DNA from: Halapricum salinum
Lineage (GTDB): Archaea; Halobacteriota; Halobacteria; Halobacteriales; Haloarculaceae
Assembly (NCBI RefSeq): GCF_004799665.1
Contig: NZ_CP031310.1
Span: 3,092,887-3,156,886, forward strand
Direction: 5' to 3'
DNA length: 64,000 nucleotides
Both the position numbers and the translations under genes were made by a program. The notes under the pieces are model-generated. The model saw nothing but the letters and a program-made list of their open reading frames with translations. It did no database searches and was not told where the DNA came from. The first letter of the stretch is position 1, and each line of letters opens with the position of its first letter. Below are positions 1 through 8,623 of the stretch, one piece after another.

Positions 1-25
1 ACAAAAGCCGCTCGACGCAGAGAGA

Positions 26-454
26 GTGAGTATGGAGCAGGTGGTTTCACTGTTCGATCGACGGCTCGACCCGTCGCCGCTGACGGCGCTGGTCGCAGTC
101 GGTGACGTCGTCTTGATCGGATTGTTCGTCGCGGTGGGGGAGATCAATCACGGCACGCCCCCGTGGGAGTACCCTCTCTGGGCGCTGGAGACGTTCGCGA
201 CATTCCTGATCGGGTGGGTCCTCGTCGCGTTCGTCGGCGGCCTCTACACGCGGGACGCCTGGCAGTTCCCGCTCAGAGCGATCTCCTGGACGACGCCAGC
301 GTGGATCACTGCCGTCCTGATTGCCATGGCAATTCGAGCGACGCCGCTGGTCCACGGGGGCGTCCAGTTGACGTTCGTCGTCGTCTCTATGGCGGTCGGA
401 CTGGTGCTGTTGCTCCCCTGGCGGAGCGCCGTCGCGTACTACGACAGCCGCTAG
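26..454 (+). CDS. DUF3054-type small membrane protein
   Basis: A 142-residue protein with about four hydrophobic segments and short loops. It resembles the haloarchaeal and actinobacterial DUF3054 membrane family, whose function is unknown. A GTG at 26 and an ATG at 32 are in the same frame and either could be the start. The promoter would lie outside the window or in its first bases. It stands alone, with the next gene on the opposite strand. Family assignment rests on overall pattern and is moderately sure; no catalytic residues are apparent. Confidence 0.75.
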   Translation: MSMEQVVSLFDRRLDPSPLTALVAVGDVVLIGLFVAVGEINHGTPPWEYPLWALETFATFLIGWVLVAFVGGLYTRDAWQFPLRAISWTTPAWITAVLIAMAIRATPLVHGGVQLTFVVVSMAVGLVLLLPWRSAVAYYDSR

Positions 455-580
455 AAGTCACCGAGGCTGGATACTACCGACTCGTCAAGATATTCGAACG
501 ACACTGAAGAAGTGGGTGTTCACACCACTGGCAGGAGCCCAATGGAGGAACGCCACCTGTCGGCGTTCTCGCGTCCCGTC

Positions 581-751
581 CTACCGGTACTCGTCGATCG
601 TCACCGCCACGGTCGACTGAATCCAGGCCTGGTGGTTCTCCCGATCGTAGATTACGAACTCGTCGTCACCGATTGTGAGTTCGGCGTACCGTTGCGCCTG
701 GTTGTCATCAGTGGCCTGCTCGTTCGTGTTGTCCGTGGCGTTCGTACTCAT
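581..751 (-). CDS. small conserved haloarchaeal protein (DUF7331-like)
   Basis: A 56-residue acidic protein. The N-terminus is Thr/Asn/Asp-rich and probably disordered, followed by a compact core with RYAEL, VIYD-EN and AWIQS motifs. I chose the ATG at 751 because the conserved core follows it and the upstream extension is basic and unlike haloarchaeal protein. The same core recurs in a second gene at 61422-61568 on the minus strand, so the two are paralogues and real genes. It looks like the haloarchaeal DUF7331 family; the role is unknown. Confidence 0.7.
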   Translation of the reverse strand: MSTNATDNTNEQATDDNQAQRYAELTIGDDEFVIYDRENHQAWIQSTVAVTIDEYR

Positions 752-1072
752 GTTCGACGTGGACGGGTGAACCCGTCTCACTGTCCCTCCAAGTGAGACT
801 GAGAGGCACACCTGTATAAGTCCTCCCACCCGATTATCATTCGATAAAACGACTCGTTCGGGCCGGCACGTCGGTCGATTTTCACCTGATTCCCAATATG
901 ATTGACAGACTGGAAGTTTGTTCCGGGAGAACATACTATATTTTTATTTCTAATCGGTTCATTTACCGACACCGCCTCAGCAGACATTCGACCCTATTAT
1001 CAGGATAGATAATATCTGGGGAGGCAGCAACAGAGCCACCAGACAGAAGCCTCCGACGGACGAACGGCCGGT
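752..1072. promoter_or_regulatory. divergent intergenic region with two probable promoters
   Basis: No gene is seen in these 321 bases. The stretch is markedly AT-richer than its surroundings between about 895 and 1015. A TATA-like element at about 811-820 could serve the minus-strand small gene. AT-rich blocks at about 985-1015 could serve the plus-strand cyclodeaminase-like gene. Open frames here lack haloarchaeal codon bias. Confidence 0.4.
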
Positions 1073-2065
1073 ATGGTCGACGTTCCATACTATCGGAGTC
1101 ACGAGATCCAGGGATTCGCCCCGCCCGAGGCCTACGTTGCTGCGGTACGTGAGGGGTATCGCGAGCGAGGCCACGGCGCGCCCGCCGAACCGCGGACGCT
1201 CCTGACGAACGCCGACCCGCCAGGACTGTTGACGGGCTACATGGCCATCCTTCCGGAGCGGGGCGTGATGGGTGGGTACACCTACGCCGCCGGATTCGGA
1301 GACCGAGACGCCCACTTCGTCCTCCCACTGTTCGACAGCGAGAGTGGTCGGCCGCTGGCGGTCTTCGACGGCGCGAGTCTCAACCCGTTCAAGACCGGCG
1401 CGGCGGGGGCTGTCGGCGTCGATACACTCGCACGCGACGACGTCACCACTGTGGGCCTATTCGGCAGCGGGGCGCAGGCTCGCGGGCAGCTCCGGGCGAT
1501 CTCGACGGTCAGGGATGTCGAGCGCGTGAACGTCTACTCGCCGACGAGCGACCACCGCGAGACCTTCGCCGCCCGGATGAACGACGAACTCGACGCGACC
1601 GTCGCCGCCGTCGCCTCGCCCGCAGCCGCCGTCGAGGGTTCGGACGTCGTGATCACCGCGACGGACGCGAGCGAGCCGGTCTTCGACGGCGACTTGCTCG
1701 AACCCGGCACCCACGTCACCGCGATGGGCCAGTACCACCCCGAAAAGCGTGAGGTCGACGCCACGACGGTCGAGCGCGCGACGTACGTCCCCGACCTTCG
1801 GGCGCGCATTCACCAGGACGCCGGCGCGTTCATGCTCGCTCGCGAGGAGGGTGTGATCGACGACGAGCACGTCCACGCCGAACTGGGCGAGGTCGTCGCC
1901 GGTACTGTCGAGGGCCGGACCAGCGAGGACGAGATCACGCTGTTCGACAGCGGTGGGACGGCGATAGAGACCGTCGCCGCTGCACACATGCTCTACGAGC
2001 GGGCGAGTGAGCGGGATCTCGGCCGGACGATCTCCTTTGCACCCGCGAGCGAGGCGATGGAGTAA
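1073..2065 (+). CDS. ornithine cyclodeaminase / alanine dehydrogenase family protein
   Basis: A 330-residue soluble protein of the OCD/mu-crystallin family, NAD(P)-dependent enzymes acting on amino or imino acids. The Rossmann motif GLFGSGAQARGQ lies at about 128-139, and the family TGA-GAVG segment at about 108-115. Two normally conserved substrate-binding positions look altered. The strand that usually carries Lys before FPGN reads GGYTYAAGF, and the usual RTGA reads KTGA. The exact substrate is therefore open; ornithine cyclisation, alanine dehydrogenation or ketimine reduction cannot be told apart. Length is normal for the family. It is monocistronic, facing the end of the protease gene. 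Confidence 0.85.
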   Translation: MVDVPYYRSHEIQGFAPPEAYVAAVREGYRERGHGAPAEPRTLLTNADPPGLLTGYMAILPERGVMGGYTYAAGFGDRDAHFVLPLFDSESGRPLAVFDGASLNPFKTGAAGAVGVDTLARDDVTTVGLFGSGAQARGQLRAISTVRDVERVNVYSPTSDHRETFAARMNDELDATVAAVASPAAAVEGSDVVITATDASEPVFDGDLLEPGTHVTAMGQYHPEKREVDATTVERATYVPDLRARIHQDAGAFMLAREEGVIDDEHVHAELGEVVAGTVEGRTSEDEITLFDSGGTAIETVAAAHMLYERASERDLGRTISFAPASEAME

Positions 2066-2072
2066 CCGCAGC

Positions 2073-3092
2073 TCACAGACCGACTGCTTGCATCAGCGTG
2101 AGTCCGCTGGCGAGCGCACCGACGAGATACCCGCCGATCGCCCCGCCGTTGAGTAGCGGCAGGCCAGCGTGCGCCCGCCCTTTGAGAACCATCCGGAGCA
2201 AGATGGCCAGTCCGAGAAACGTCCCGACCATCGACGCCGCGGCCGTCAGCGGGAGAGCGATCCCCGGAACGTCCAGCGAAGGCACCGACTCCGGTGCGAA
2301 GAAGGCCGCGCTCGCGATCAGCACCGTCGGGATCACCGCGTCACCCAGGCCGATGAACAGCGCCTCGCGATCGAGCGGATCGGGGTCGTCTCCTGCATCC
2401 GCCTCGTTCGACTCGGCTTCGGTCGACTCGTCTGGTTCTTCGCCGTCGGTCTCGCCGTCCTCGGCGACGCTCGCCGGTGTTCCGGCGTCGAGAAACGAGT
2501 ACGACAGCGTGAGTGGGACGACCAGCACCACTGGGACGCGCAGATCCATCACGCCTTCGGCGAGGGTGAGCATGTGTTCGGTGCCGTAGACGCTGATCGC
2601 GTCGTAGACCGCGAGTACCGAGAGCAGCACGAGCGCGGGTAAGACGCCGAAAGAGATCCCGAACAGCCCGGCCGCACCGGCCCCCATCACGATTCCGGCG
2701 GCGTCGATGACGTACCACTCGGGATGGACGACCAGCCCGACGACGATAGCGGCAGCGGCTGCCCACGCGAGAGCGCTCGCACCCGCGACCGGAACGACTG
2801 TCGAGGGAACGATCGCCGAAAGCACGATGAAGCCGATGTACCCGCCGGTAAGGACGATGAATCCTCGGATGACGACATCCAGATCGTACTTGAACGCCAG
2901 CAGCATGAACCCGGTCATCACCAGGAGTGCAGCGACGTAGAGGACGCTGTTGCCGGCATTCTGTGGATTCTCGGTCGCCTGCAGTCCGGCGTCTTTGAAC
3001 GGCTCGACCAGCGCGAGAGCCCCGAGCTGGACGAGCAGGAAGATCACGCCGATTGCGAGCGCCGCGACCGCCGCGCGCGTCCGTTGTTGCAT
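2073..3092 (-). CDS. presenilin-family intramembrane aspartyl protease (PSH)
   Basis: A 339-residue polytopic membrane protein with about nine hydrophobic helices. The two catalytic aspartates of the presenilin/signal-peptide-peptidase clan are present: Asp164 in the YD motif (VYDAISVYG) and Asp251 in the GLGD motif. They are separated by a hydrophilic acidic loop at about 205-242, typical of haloarchaeal PSH. Archaeal PSH enzymes cleave transmembrane helices within the bilayer; the substrates in haloarchaea are unknown. It is monocistronic, and upstream is the convergently oriented end of the Gar1/SRP19 pair in the same direction. Confidence 0.9.
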   Translation of the reverse strand: MQQRTRAAVAALAIGVIFLLVQLGALALVEPFKDAGLQATENPQNAGNSVLYVAALLVMTGFMLLAFKYDLDVVIRGFIVLTGGYIGFIVLSAIVPSTVVPVAGASALAWAAAAAIVVGLVVHPEWYVIDAAGIVMGAGAAGLFGISFGVLPALVLLSVLAVYDAISVYGTEHMLTLAEGVMDLRVPVVLVVPLTLSYSFLDAGTPASVAEDGETDGEEPDESTEAESNEADAGDDPDPLDREALFIGLGDAVIPTVLIASAAFFAPESVPSLDVPGIALPLTAAASMVGTFLGLAILLRMVLKGRAHAGLPLLNGGAIGGYLVGALASGLTLMQAVGL

Positions 3093-3128
3093 ATACGCTA
3101 GCTGCAGTCGGCACCCGAATAAACGTGT

Positions 3129-3359
3129 TCAGTCACGGTAATACAACACTGCCCCGAGCAGCGAGGCCAGTGCGACGCTGTCGGGCGGCGACACTGCCAG
3201 ATACGGCTGGTCGGTCGGCCCGAACACGTCCACGACCCGGCCCGCCACGTCGAGGTTCTCGTCGAGGAGGGTCGCCCCGAGGTCGGGATGGTCGGCGTCG
3301 GGACTGCGGACGACGGCGACCCCCTGTGCGACTTCTTGGACCTCGCCAGCGCGCTGCAT
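3129..3359 (-). CDS. gar1: H/ACA RNA-protein component Gar1
   Basis: A 76-residue protein with the small beta-barrel pattern of archaeal Gar1, including the G-VVDVFGP-D-PY segment. Gar1 is part of the H/ACA RNP that guides pseudouridylation of rRNA. Its start (ATG at 3359) overlaps the SRP19 stop by one base (TGATG), so the two are translationally coupled. This srp19-gar1 pairing is common in Euryarchaeota. Confidence 0.88.
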   Translation of the reverse strand: MQRAGEVQEVAQGVAVVRSPDADHPDLGATLLDENLDVAGRVVDVFGPTDQPYLAVSPPDSVALASLLGAVLYYRD

Positions 3360-3637
3360 CACTCGCGCATGACCCCGAGGTAGGCCGCGACGGCACCCAG
3401 GAGATCGCTCTTGGTCGCGTCGTCGGCGTTCTTGACGAGGACGCGCCCGCGCTGTTCGTACTCGCGGGGATAGGTCTTCTCGCGCTCGATCTTGGCGTCG
3501 TATCCGACCTGCTGGACGGCTTTGGCGATCTCGTCGACCGTTGGCTCGGCGACGGCGAGATCCTTCGCGACCCGGCGTCCCTCGGCGCGAGTCAGATTCG
3601 CGTCCAGGGCCGCGGGCCAGATGACGTTCTCGACCAT
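3359..3637 (-). CDS. srp19: signal recognition particle 19 kDa protein
   Basis: A 92-residue protein matching archaeal SRP19, which binds 7S RNA and promotes SRP54 assembly for membrane targeting. It opens with [12 protein letters not shown] and carries the YPREY and GRVLVK segments typical of the family. I chose the ATG at 3637 rather than the upstream in-frame start, whose extra 27 residues are Arg-rich and unlike the family. It is the first gene of a two-gene unit with gar1. Confidence 0.9.
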   Translation of the reverse strand: MVENVIWPAALDANLTRAEGRRVAKDLAVAEPTVDEIAKAVQQVGYDAKIEREKTYPREYEQRGRVLVKNADDATKSDLLGAVAAYLGVMRE

Positions 3638-3714
3638 GTTCCAGGGTGTGCGGGCCGCACGTAAACGCCTTACTGGTCGGCAAGATCGCAGTCGAGACGG
3701 CTGTCTCGCACCAC

Positions 3715-4815
3715 TCACCGTTGCCGCGAGGCCAGCCCTGCCATCGCCAGCGCGAGCAGTGCCCCGACGACGCCGAAGCCGGGACCGAAGCCACTCCCCG
3801 TGTCTGAGCTATCGGTCGTCTCTTCCGTGTCGTTCGGGTTCGTCGGCGTCTCCGGTGTCGCGGTCGCCTCGGACGAGTTGTCAGGATTGAACACCGCCGA
3901 CAGTCGCTGGAGTGGTCGGGTGATCCGCGGCCCGGGTTGGCTCATGTAGTTGCCGTTCAGCGTAACGATCTGGTCTTCTTGAACTGCGGTCGTGCTGTTG
4001 AGGACCTCGCCCCAGCGGACGCGGCTGGGACTCGTCGTCACGATCCAGTCGGGGTTCTCCGCGGCGACGACCTCCAGGTTGATCTCCCCGTACGTCCGAA
4101 TATCCGCCGCGGTCGCGATGTTCTCGCCACCGGCAGTCTCGACGACGTCGCCGACGAACGTGTCCGGACCGGCCGTGTATCCACCGCCCATCGCGTAGTA
4201 GACGGACGGATCGTCGCCACCACTGGCCTCGGCGCGGACCTGTTCGATGGTCTCGTTCATCTCGGCGTTGGTCTGGGCGGCCTGCTCACAGTTCCCCACG
4301 AGTTGTCCCGTGAGCCGTGTCTTCGCGATCACGTCCGCCAGTGACGACGCGGAATCGAACTTGACGACCGTCAGATCGGCGTCTCTGAGGCTCTGGATGC
4401 TGTCGTTGAAGTTGACGTTCCCTGCGAGTACGATGTCGGGCTCCAGATCGACGACCGTCTCCGTGACTGGCTGCAGTTCGCTGTTGAGCACGTTCGTCTT
4501 GTTCTCGGTCCCGTTGAGATAGGCCGTCGTATAGCCTACAGGCATCCCGACGACCCGATCCTGTGCACCGACAGCCCAGGCGGTCTGGGCAGCGCTCGGT
4601 GCGATCGCGACGATCCGCTCGGGCCTCTCGTCGATAGTCACTGTCTCGCCCGTCGCATCCGTCACCTCGACCGGATACGAACAGTCCGCTGTCTGTTGTG
4701 TCTGAACAGCTATCTTCCCCGTTGACGACGCGTCTGTCGGGTGGACTCCGGCCACGACGCCCCCGGAGGACAGCACCACGACCAATACCACTACTGTGAG
4801 TCCTGCACGTCTCAT
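3715..4815 (-). CDS. btuF: PGF-CTERM-anchored periplasmic-type substrate-binding protein (BtuF/FepB class)
   Basis: A 366-residue secreted protein. It has a Sec-type signal peptide at about 1-22, then a class III (helical backbone) binding fold with [14 protein letters not shown] and LEPDIVLAG segments typical of vitamin B12/Fe3+-siderophore receptors. A Thr/Pro/Glu-rich linker and a C-terminal PGF-CTERM module ([18 protein letters not shown], then RQR) follow, predicted to be processed by archaeosortase and attached to the membrane lipid. It is divergent from the permease gene at 4878, and with permease and ATPase forms a complete importer. Cobalamin versus haem or siderophore cannot be decided from sequence. 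Confidence 0.85.
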   Translation of the reverse strand: MRRAGLTVVVLVVVLSSGGVVAGVHPTDASSTGKIAVQTQQTADCSYPVEVTDATGETVTIDERPERIVAIAPSAAQTAWAVGAQDRVVGMPVGYTTAYLNGTENKTNVLNSELQPVTETVVDLEPDIVLAGNVNFNDSIQSLRDADLTVVKFDSASSLADVIAKTRLTGQLVGNCEQAAQTNAEMNETIEQVRAEASGGDDPSVYYAMGGGYTAGPDTFVGDVVETAGGENIATAADIRTYGEINLEVVAAENPDWIVTTSPSRVRWGEVLNSTTAVQEDQIVTLNGNYMSQPGPRITRPLQRLSAVFNPDNSSEATATPETPTNPNDTEETTDSSDTGSGFGPGFGVVGALLALAMAGLASRQR

Positions 4816-4877
4816 TGTGGATCCCCCTTGCGAGCTATCCAATAAATATTTATCTAAAGCAAATCGACTTGGGTTAG

Positions 4878-5978
4878 ATGCGGACTCGCTATCGAACCAC
4901 AATCTGGTCGAGCGGGTTAGCGGCGGCACTGGTAGCTGTGATTCTCGTCAGCGCCAGTATCGGCCCCGTCCCCATCGATCTGCCGGTGGTCGCGATGGCG
5001 TCGCTCAACGCGATTGGAATCCCGACGGCCGCGTCGGTGTCGATCGAGACGGCGCCCCTTGCGGGGTTAGCCGTCCCGGTCCCCGACCTGGCGATCGGCT
5101 ACACGTATCCGTTCTCGTTTTCAGTCCCGGCCACGAGCGAACTCATCGTTCGGGAGATCCGCCTCCCGCGGATCGTCCTCGGCGCGGTCGTCGGCTTCGC
5201 GCTCGGGACGGCGGGCGCGGTCATGCAGGGGTTCTTCCGGAATCCGATGGCCGATCCGTCGATCATCGGCGTCTCGACCGGTGCGGCAGTCGGTGCGGTC
5301 GCCACAATCGCGCTCCCCCTGACGATCCCGTTCGGCCTCCAGACGGCCGCGTTCGTCGGCGCGGTCGTGACGGCGTTCGCCGTCTATCTGATCGCGACCA
5401 GCGACGGCCGGACCCCCGTCGCCACGCTCCTGTTGGCAGGGGTCGCCGTCCAGACGTTCCTCGGCGCAGTCGTCTCCTTCCTGCTGCTCCAGAGCGGTGA
5501 GAGCCTCAGAGAGGCCGTCTACTGGCTGATGGGGCACCTCTCTGCCACCGGCTGGGACGAAGTCGAGGTGACACTTCCGGTGGTCGCAGTGTTGTTCGTG
5601 GCACTCGTCCCGTTCGCGCGCGATCTCAACGTCCTCATGCTCGGCGAAGAAGACGCCCAGACCCTCGGAATCCCGGTCGAGTGGACCAAGCGGGTCCTGC
5701 TCGCGGTTTCAAGCGTGATGACCGCCGCGGCGGTCGCCGTCGCGGGCGTCATCGGCTTCGTCGGCCTGATCGTCCCGCACGTCATGCGGTTGCTCGTCGG
5801 GCCCGACCATCGAATTCTCCTGCCGACCAGCGCGTTGGCCGGCGCGACTTTCCTCGTCGCGACCGACACGCTCGCTCGATCCGGCGGTCAGGAGTTGCCC
5901 GTCGGGATCATCACGGCCGCGCTCGGCGCACCGTTCTTCCTCTTTCTGCTCGTCCGCCGGGAGGTGCACGAGCTGTGA
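4878..5978 (+). CDS. btuC: BtuC/FecCD-family ABC transporter permease
   Basis: A 366-residue integral membrane protein with about ten helices. Family signatures are [33 protein letters not shown] near the N-terminus and [14 protein letters not shown] near the C-terminus. It forms the translocation channel of a metal-chelate or corrinoid importer. Its TGA overlaps the GTG start of the ATPase (GTGA), so the two are co-translated. The promoter lies in the 60-bp AT-rich gap shared with the divergent binding-protein gene. Confidence 0.9.
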   Translation: MRTRYRTTIWSSGLAAALVAVILVSASIGPVPIDLPVVAMASLNAIGIPTAASVSIETAPLAGLAVPVPDLAIGYTYPFSFSVPATSELIVREIRLPRIVLGAVVGFALGTAGAVMQGFFRNPMADPSIIGVSTGAAVGAVATIALPLTIPFGLQTAAFVGAVVTAFAVYLIATSDGRTPVATLLLAGVAVQTFLGAVVSFLLLQSGESLREAVYWLMGHLSATGWDEVEVTLPVVAVLFVALVPFARDLNVLMLGEEDAQTLGIPVEWTKRVLLAVSSVMTAAAVAVAGVIGFVGLIVPHVMRLLVGPDHRILLPTSALAGATFLVATDTLARSGGQELPVGIITAALGAPFFLFLLVRREVHEL

Positions 5979-7228
5979 GCGATCTGCTGTCTGTCGAGGA
6001 GATCACCGTCGGCTTCGGCGAGGCCGGCGTTCTCGACGGCGTCTCCCTGTCGGTCGACGCGGAAGAGTTCGTCGGCCTGGTCGGCCCGAACGGCGCGGGC
6101 AAGACGACGCTGTTGCGGGCGATCAACGGCGTCCTCGACCCTGGCGCTGGGACTATCCACGTCGAGGGTCGCGCCCGCGATGCGTGTTCGACACGGCAGT
6201 GGAGCCAGCGCGTCGCGACGGTGCCACAGGACACCAGCGTCTCCTTCGCCTTCCGCGTCGAGGATATCGTCGAGATGGGGCGGACCCCACATCGAAGCCG
6301 CTCACAGTTTGGCACCAGCGAGTCTGACCGCCGCCGGATCGTCGATGCGCTCGATCGGACCGACACGGCACGGTTCCGCGAGCGATCGATCGACGAACTC
6401 TCTGGGGGCGAACGCCAGCGCGTGTTCGTCGCTCGCGCGCTCGCCCAGGACACGCCCCTACTCCTGCTCGACGAACCGACTGCCAGCCTCGACGTCAACC
6501 ACCAAGTCGAGATCCTCGAACTCGTTCGCGACCTCGTCGGTGAGGGCCGCGGCGCGCTCGCGGCGATCCACGACCTCGACCTCGCCGCCCGGTTCTGCGA
6601 CCGACTCGCGCTGCTGTCCGACGGGCGGATACGTGCAGTCGGCCCGCCCGAAGACGTCCTCGATCCTGGCGTACTCGACGAGGCGTTCGCCACGAGCACT
6701 ACCGTAACGACGAACCCTGCGACGGGGACCCCGACGGTGACCGCCCGCACCGACCGCGGCGACAGCGACAGGCGCGTGCACGTCCTCGGCGGCGGCCGCC
6801 TCGGCGCGCGAGCGATCGCGACGCTCGATGCCGCCGGCCACACCGTCAGCGCGGGTGTCTTCCGCGAGGGCGACGTGGCAACCGAGACGGCGTCTACACT
6901 CGGTGCCTCAGCTGTGACGAGCCCACCCACAGGCGAAGTTGGACCGGACGCGATCGCCGCAGCCCACGACCTCGCCAGTGGGGCAGACGTGGTGGTGCTC
7001 GCAGACGTGACGATCGGCTCGCGCCAGTGGGCGCTCGATGTCGCCGAGTCCGTCCCGTCTGTGGTCCTCCTCGAAGAGCAGCCACTCGAAGACCGAGTGC
7101 TCGCTGGTGAGCGCGCTCGCGATCGGTATCAGACGCTACGCGAACGCAGTCGAATCGCCGAGATCGAGTCGCTGCCGCTGGCCGTCGCCGAGGCTCAGAA
7201 CCAACTCCAGCGCCCCGCAGACGACTGA
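5975..7228 (+). CDS. btuD: ABC importer ATPase with extra C-terminal Rossmann-like domain
   Basis: A 417-residue protein starting at the GTG that overlaps the permease stop. Residues 1 to about 250 form a canonical nucleotide-binding domain: Walker [10 protein letters not shown] at 37-45, signature LSGGERQR at 142-149, Walker [13 protein letters not shown] at 162-173, and the H-loop His at 199. Residues from about 267 add a second domain opening with [17 protein letters not shown], a glycine-rich beta-alpha-beta start like NAD or nucleotide binders, then further alternating strands and helices. Most FecE/BtuD proteins end near 260 residues. The extra domain may sense a ligand or regulate the ATPase; no function is established. 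Confidence 0.88.
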   Translation: MSDLLSVEEITVGFGEAGVLDGVSLSVDAEEFVGLVGPNGAGKTTLLRAINGVLDPGAGTIHVEGRARDACSTRQWSQRVATVPQDTSVSFAFRVEDIVEMGRTPHRSRSQFGTSESDRRRIVDALDRTDTARFRERSIDELSGGERQRVFVARALAQDTPLLLLDEPTASLDVNHQVEILELVRDLVGEGRGALAAIHDLDLAARFCDRLALLSDGRIRAVGPPEDVLDPGVLDEAFATSTTVTTNPATGTPTVTARTDRGDSDRRVHVLGGGRLGARAIATLDAAGHTVSAGVFREGDVATETASTLGASAVTSPPTGEVGPDAIAAAHDLASGADVVVLADVTIGSRQWALDVAESVPSVVLLEEQPLEDRVLAGERARDRYQTLRERSRIAEIESLPLAVAEAQNQLQRPADD

Positions 7229-7241
7229 GAAACGACTGTCG

Positions 7242-7682
7242 CTACTCGCCCTCCCGACGACCGAACAGGACCAGTCCCACCATCGAACAGACGACGTCGC
7301 CGTCGACCAGCGTCTCGATGCGAACGTCGACTTTGCCGTACTCCTCGCCCCACGGCTCTTTTTCGACGATCTCCGTCCGGGCTGTGAGCGTGTCGCCCGG
7401 TCTGACCGGCGCGAGCCACCGCATCTCGTCGACCCCGAGCGCGCCGCGCGTGTCTGCCTCCTGGAGAATGCCGGTGACGAGCAGTCGCATCGTCATCGAC
7501 GCCGTGTGCCACCCGCTGGCGACGAGGCCGCCGAACGGTGAGTCCGCGGCTGCCTCGGGATCGACGTGGAAGGGTTGTGGATCGTACTGCTCGGCGAACT
7601 CGACGATCTCCTCGCGAGTGACGGTGTAGGAGCCGAACGTCTCGGTGTCGCCGACGGTGAGGTCTTCGTAGGTAGTGGGCAT
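7242..7682 (-). CDS. MaoC-family hot-dog dehydratase / enoyl-CoA hydratase
   Basis: A 146-residue single hot-dog domain. The hydratase signature is visible as D-QPFHVDPEAAADSPFGGLVASGWHT, with the catalytic Asp (about 35) and His (about 40) of (R)-specific enoyl-CoA hydratases. Likely substrates are short acyl-CoA esters, for example in beta-oxidation, polyhydroxyalkanoate supply or methylaspartate-type pathways. No neighbour settles which. It runs in the same direction as coxB upstream, with a 59-bp gap. Confidence 0.88.
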   Translation of the reverse strand: MPTTYEDLTVGDTETFGSYTVTREEIVEFAEQYDPQPFHVDPEAAADSPFGGLVASGWHTASMTMRLLVTGILQEADTRGALGVDEMRWLAPVRPGDTLTARTEIVEKEPWGEEYGKVDVRIETLVDGDVVCSMVGLVLFGRREGE

Positions 7683-7701
7683 ACCATTGCTACGGCCGCC
7701 G

Positions 7702-7715
7702 ACTCAAAAAAGCAA
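7702..7715 (-). terminator. T-run after coxB
   Basis: On the minus strand a run of six T residues preceded by GC lies about 30 bases past the coxB stop and 20-25 bases before the MaoC start. Archaeal transcription often ends at U-runs. It could equally act as part of the MaoC promoter. Confidence 0.3.
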
Positions 7716-7741
7716 AGTGATGGCGTGAGTGGTTTCTACCG

Positions 7742-8461
7742 CTATTCGCTTGCGTTCTGCTGGGACTGGATCCAGTCGTCGAACTCCTCAGACGGGAGCA
7801 CGCGAACAGTCTTGGTCATCTGGGAGTGGCCCGACCCGCAGTATTCGGCACAGTACAGCTGGTATGTGCCCGGATTCTGTGGCGTCGTGAGGAGGTAGTT
7901 CGACCCGCCGGGCATGGCGTCGGTCTTCAGCGCCAGTTCCGGGACGTGGAAGGCGTGTATCACGTTCCGTGAGGAGACGTTGAACTTCACGCTCCGGTCG
8001 GCCGGAATCACGAGTTCGTCGTAGGAGGTGACGTTGTACTCGGGGTAGTGGAACTCCCAGTTGAACTGGAAGGCGTTGACTTGCACTTGCTCGTCGGACG
8101 GCGTCGCGGCACTCGCGGCGCTACCCCCGTCGTCGGCTGCCATCACGCCGTAGGAGCCGATGCCGACGAACAGCAGGATGATCGCCGTCGCGACGGTCCA
8201 GGTGATCTCCAGCCGGCGGTTCTCTACGGTCGGTTTGGCCGATTCGACGTTGCCGTCACGGAAGCGCCACACAGTGTACAGGAGGATCGCCTCCACGAGG
8301 ATAGTGATCGGGATGGCGACCGCCAGCAACTCGAAGTTCAGCCCCCAGACGAGTTCCTCTGTCGACGAATCCGACGTCGATTGTGCGAGCGCGGGCTGGG
8401 ACGCCAGGGTGACGAGCACACCCGACAACAGCGCCACCAGTCCGGCGCGATTGCGGTTCAT
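7742..8461 (-). CDS. coxB: cytochrome c oxidase subunit II (CuA subunit)
   Basis: A 239-residue protein with a signal peptide (1-26), two transmembrane helices (about 44-66 and 86-106) and a C-terminal cupredoxin domain outside the membrane. The binuclear CuA ligands are complete: His169, Cys204, Glu206 (backbone), Cys208, His212 and Met215, in CAEYCGSGHSQM. It accepts electrons, probably from halocyanin or another copper donor, for a haem-copper terminal oxidase whose subunit I is not in this window. A TATA element at about 8486-8496 lies 28 bp upstream of the start, implying a leaderless transcript. It is divergent from the haem synthase gene. Confidence 0.93.
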   Translation of the reverse strand: MNRNRAGLVALLSGVLVTLASQPALAQSTSDSSTEELVWGLNFELLAVAIPITILVEAILLYTVWRFRDGNVESAKPTVENRRLEITWTVATAIILLFVGIGSYGVMAADDGGSAASAATPSDEQVQVNAFQFNWEFHYPEYNVTSYDELVIPADRSVKFNVSSRNVIHAFHVPELALKTDAMPGGSNYLLTTPQNPGTYQLYCAEYCGSGHSQMTKTVRVLPSEEFDDWIQSQQNASE

Positions 8462-8623
8462 GTTGGTTCGCCCTTAGGATGACCCGTATAAATAAGCTAT
8501 TGTCTGGCGTCTCCGAACAAGGTCGGACACCCATGATATTGGGGGTGACTATAGGGGTGTCGTGACCGACCACGGACGGAAACGCGACACCTAAGTATCG
8601 CCGGCCGAAGTGTCTCGTATCCC
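8462..8623. promoter_or_regulatory. divergent promoter region coxB / haem synthase
   Basis: A TATA-like element at about 8486-8496 (read on the minus strand) is placed for leaderless coxB transcription. A second, CCTAAGTATC at about 8590-8599, lies about 29 bp before the GTG start of the haem synthase gene at 8624. The arrangement suggests joint control of oxidase and haem genes. Confidence 0.5.

Noticed and set aside
512-796. 94-codon plus-strand frame
   Set aside because: It is the complement of the small DUF7331-like gene, whose motif is repeated elsewhere; the plus frame is basic and has no family look.
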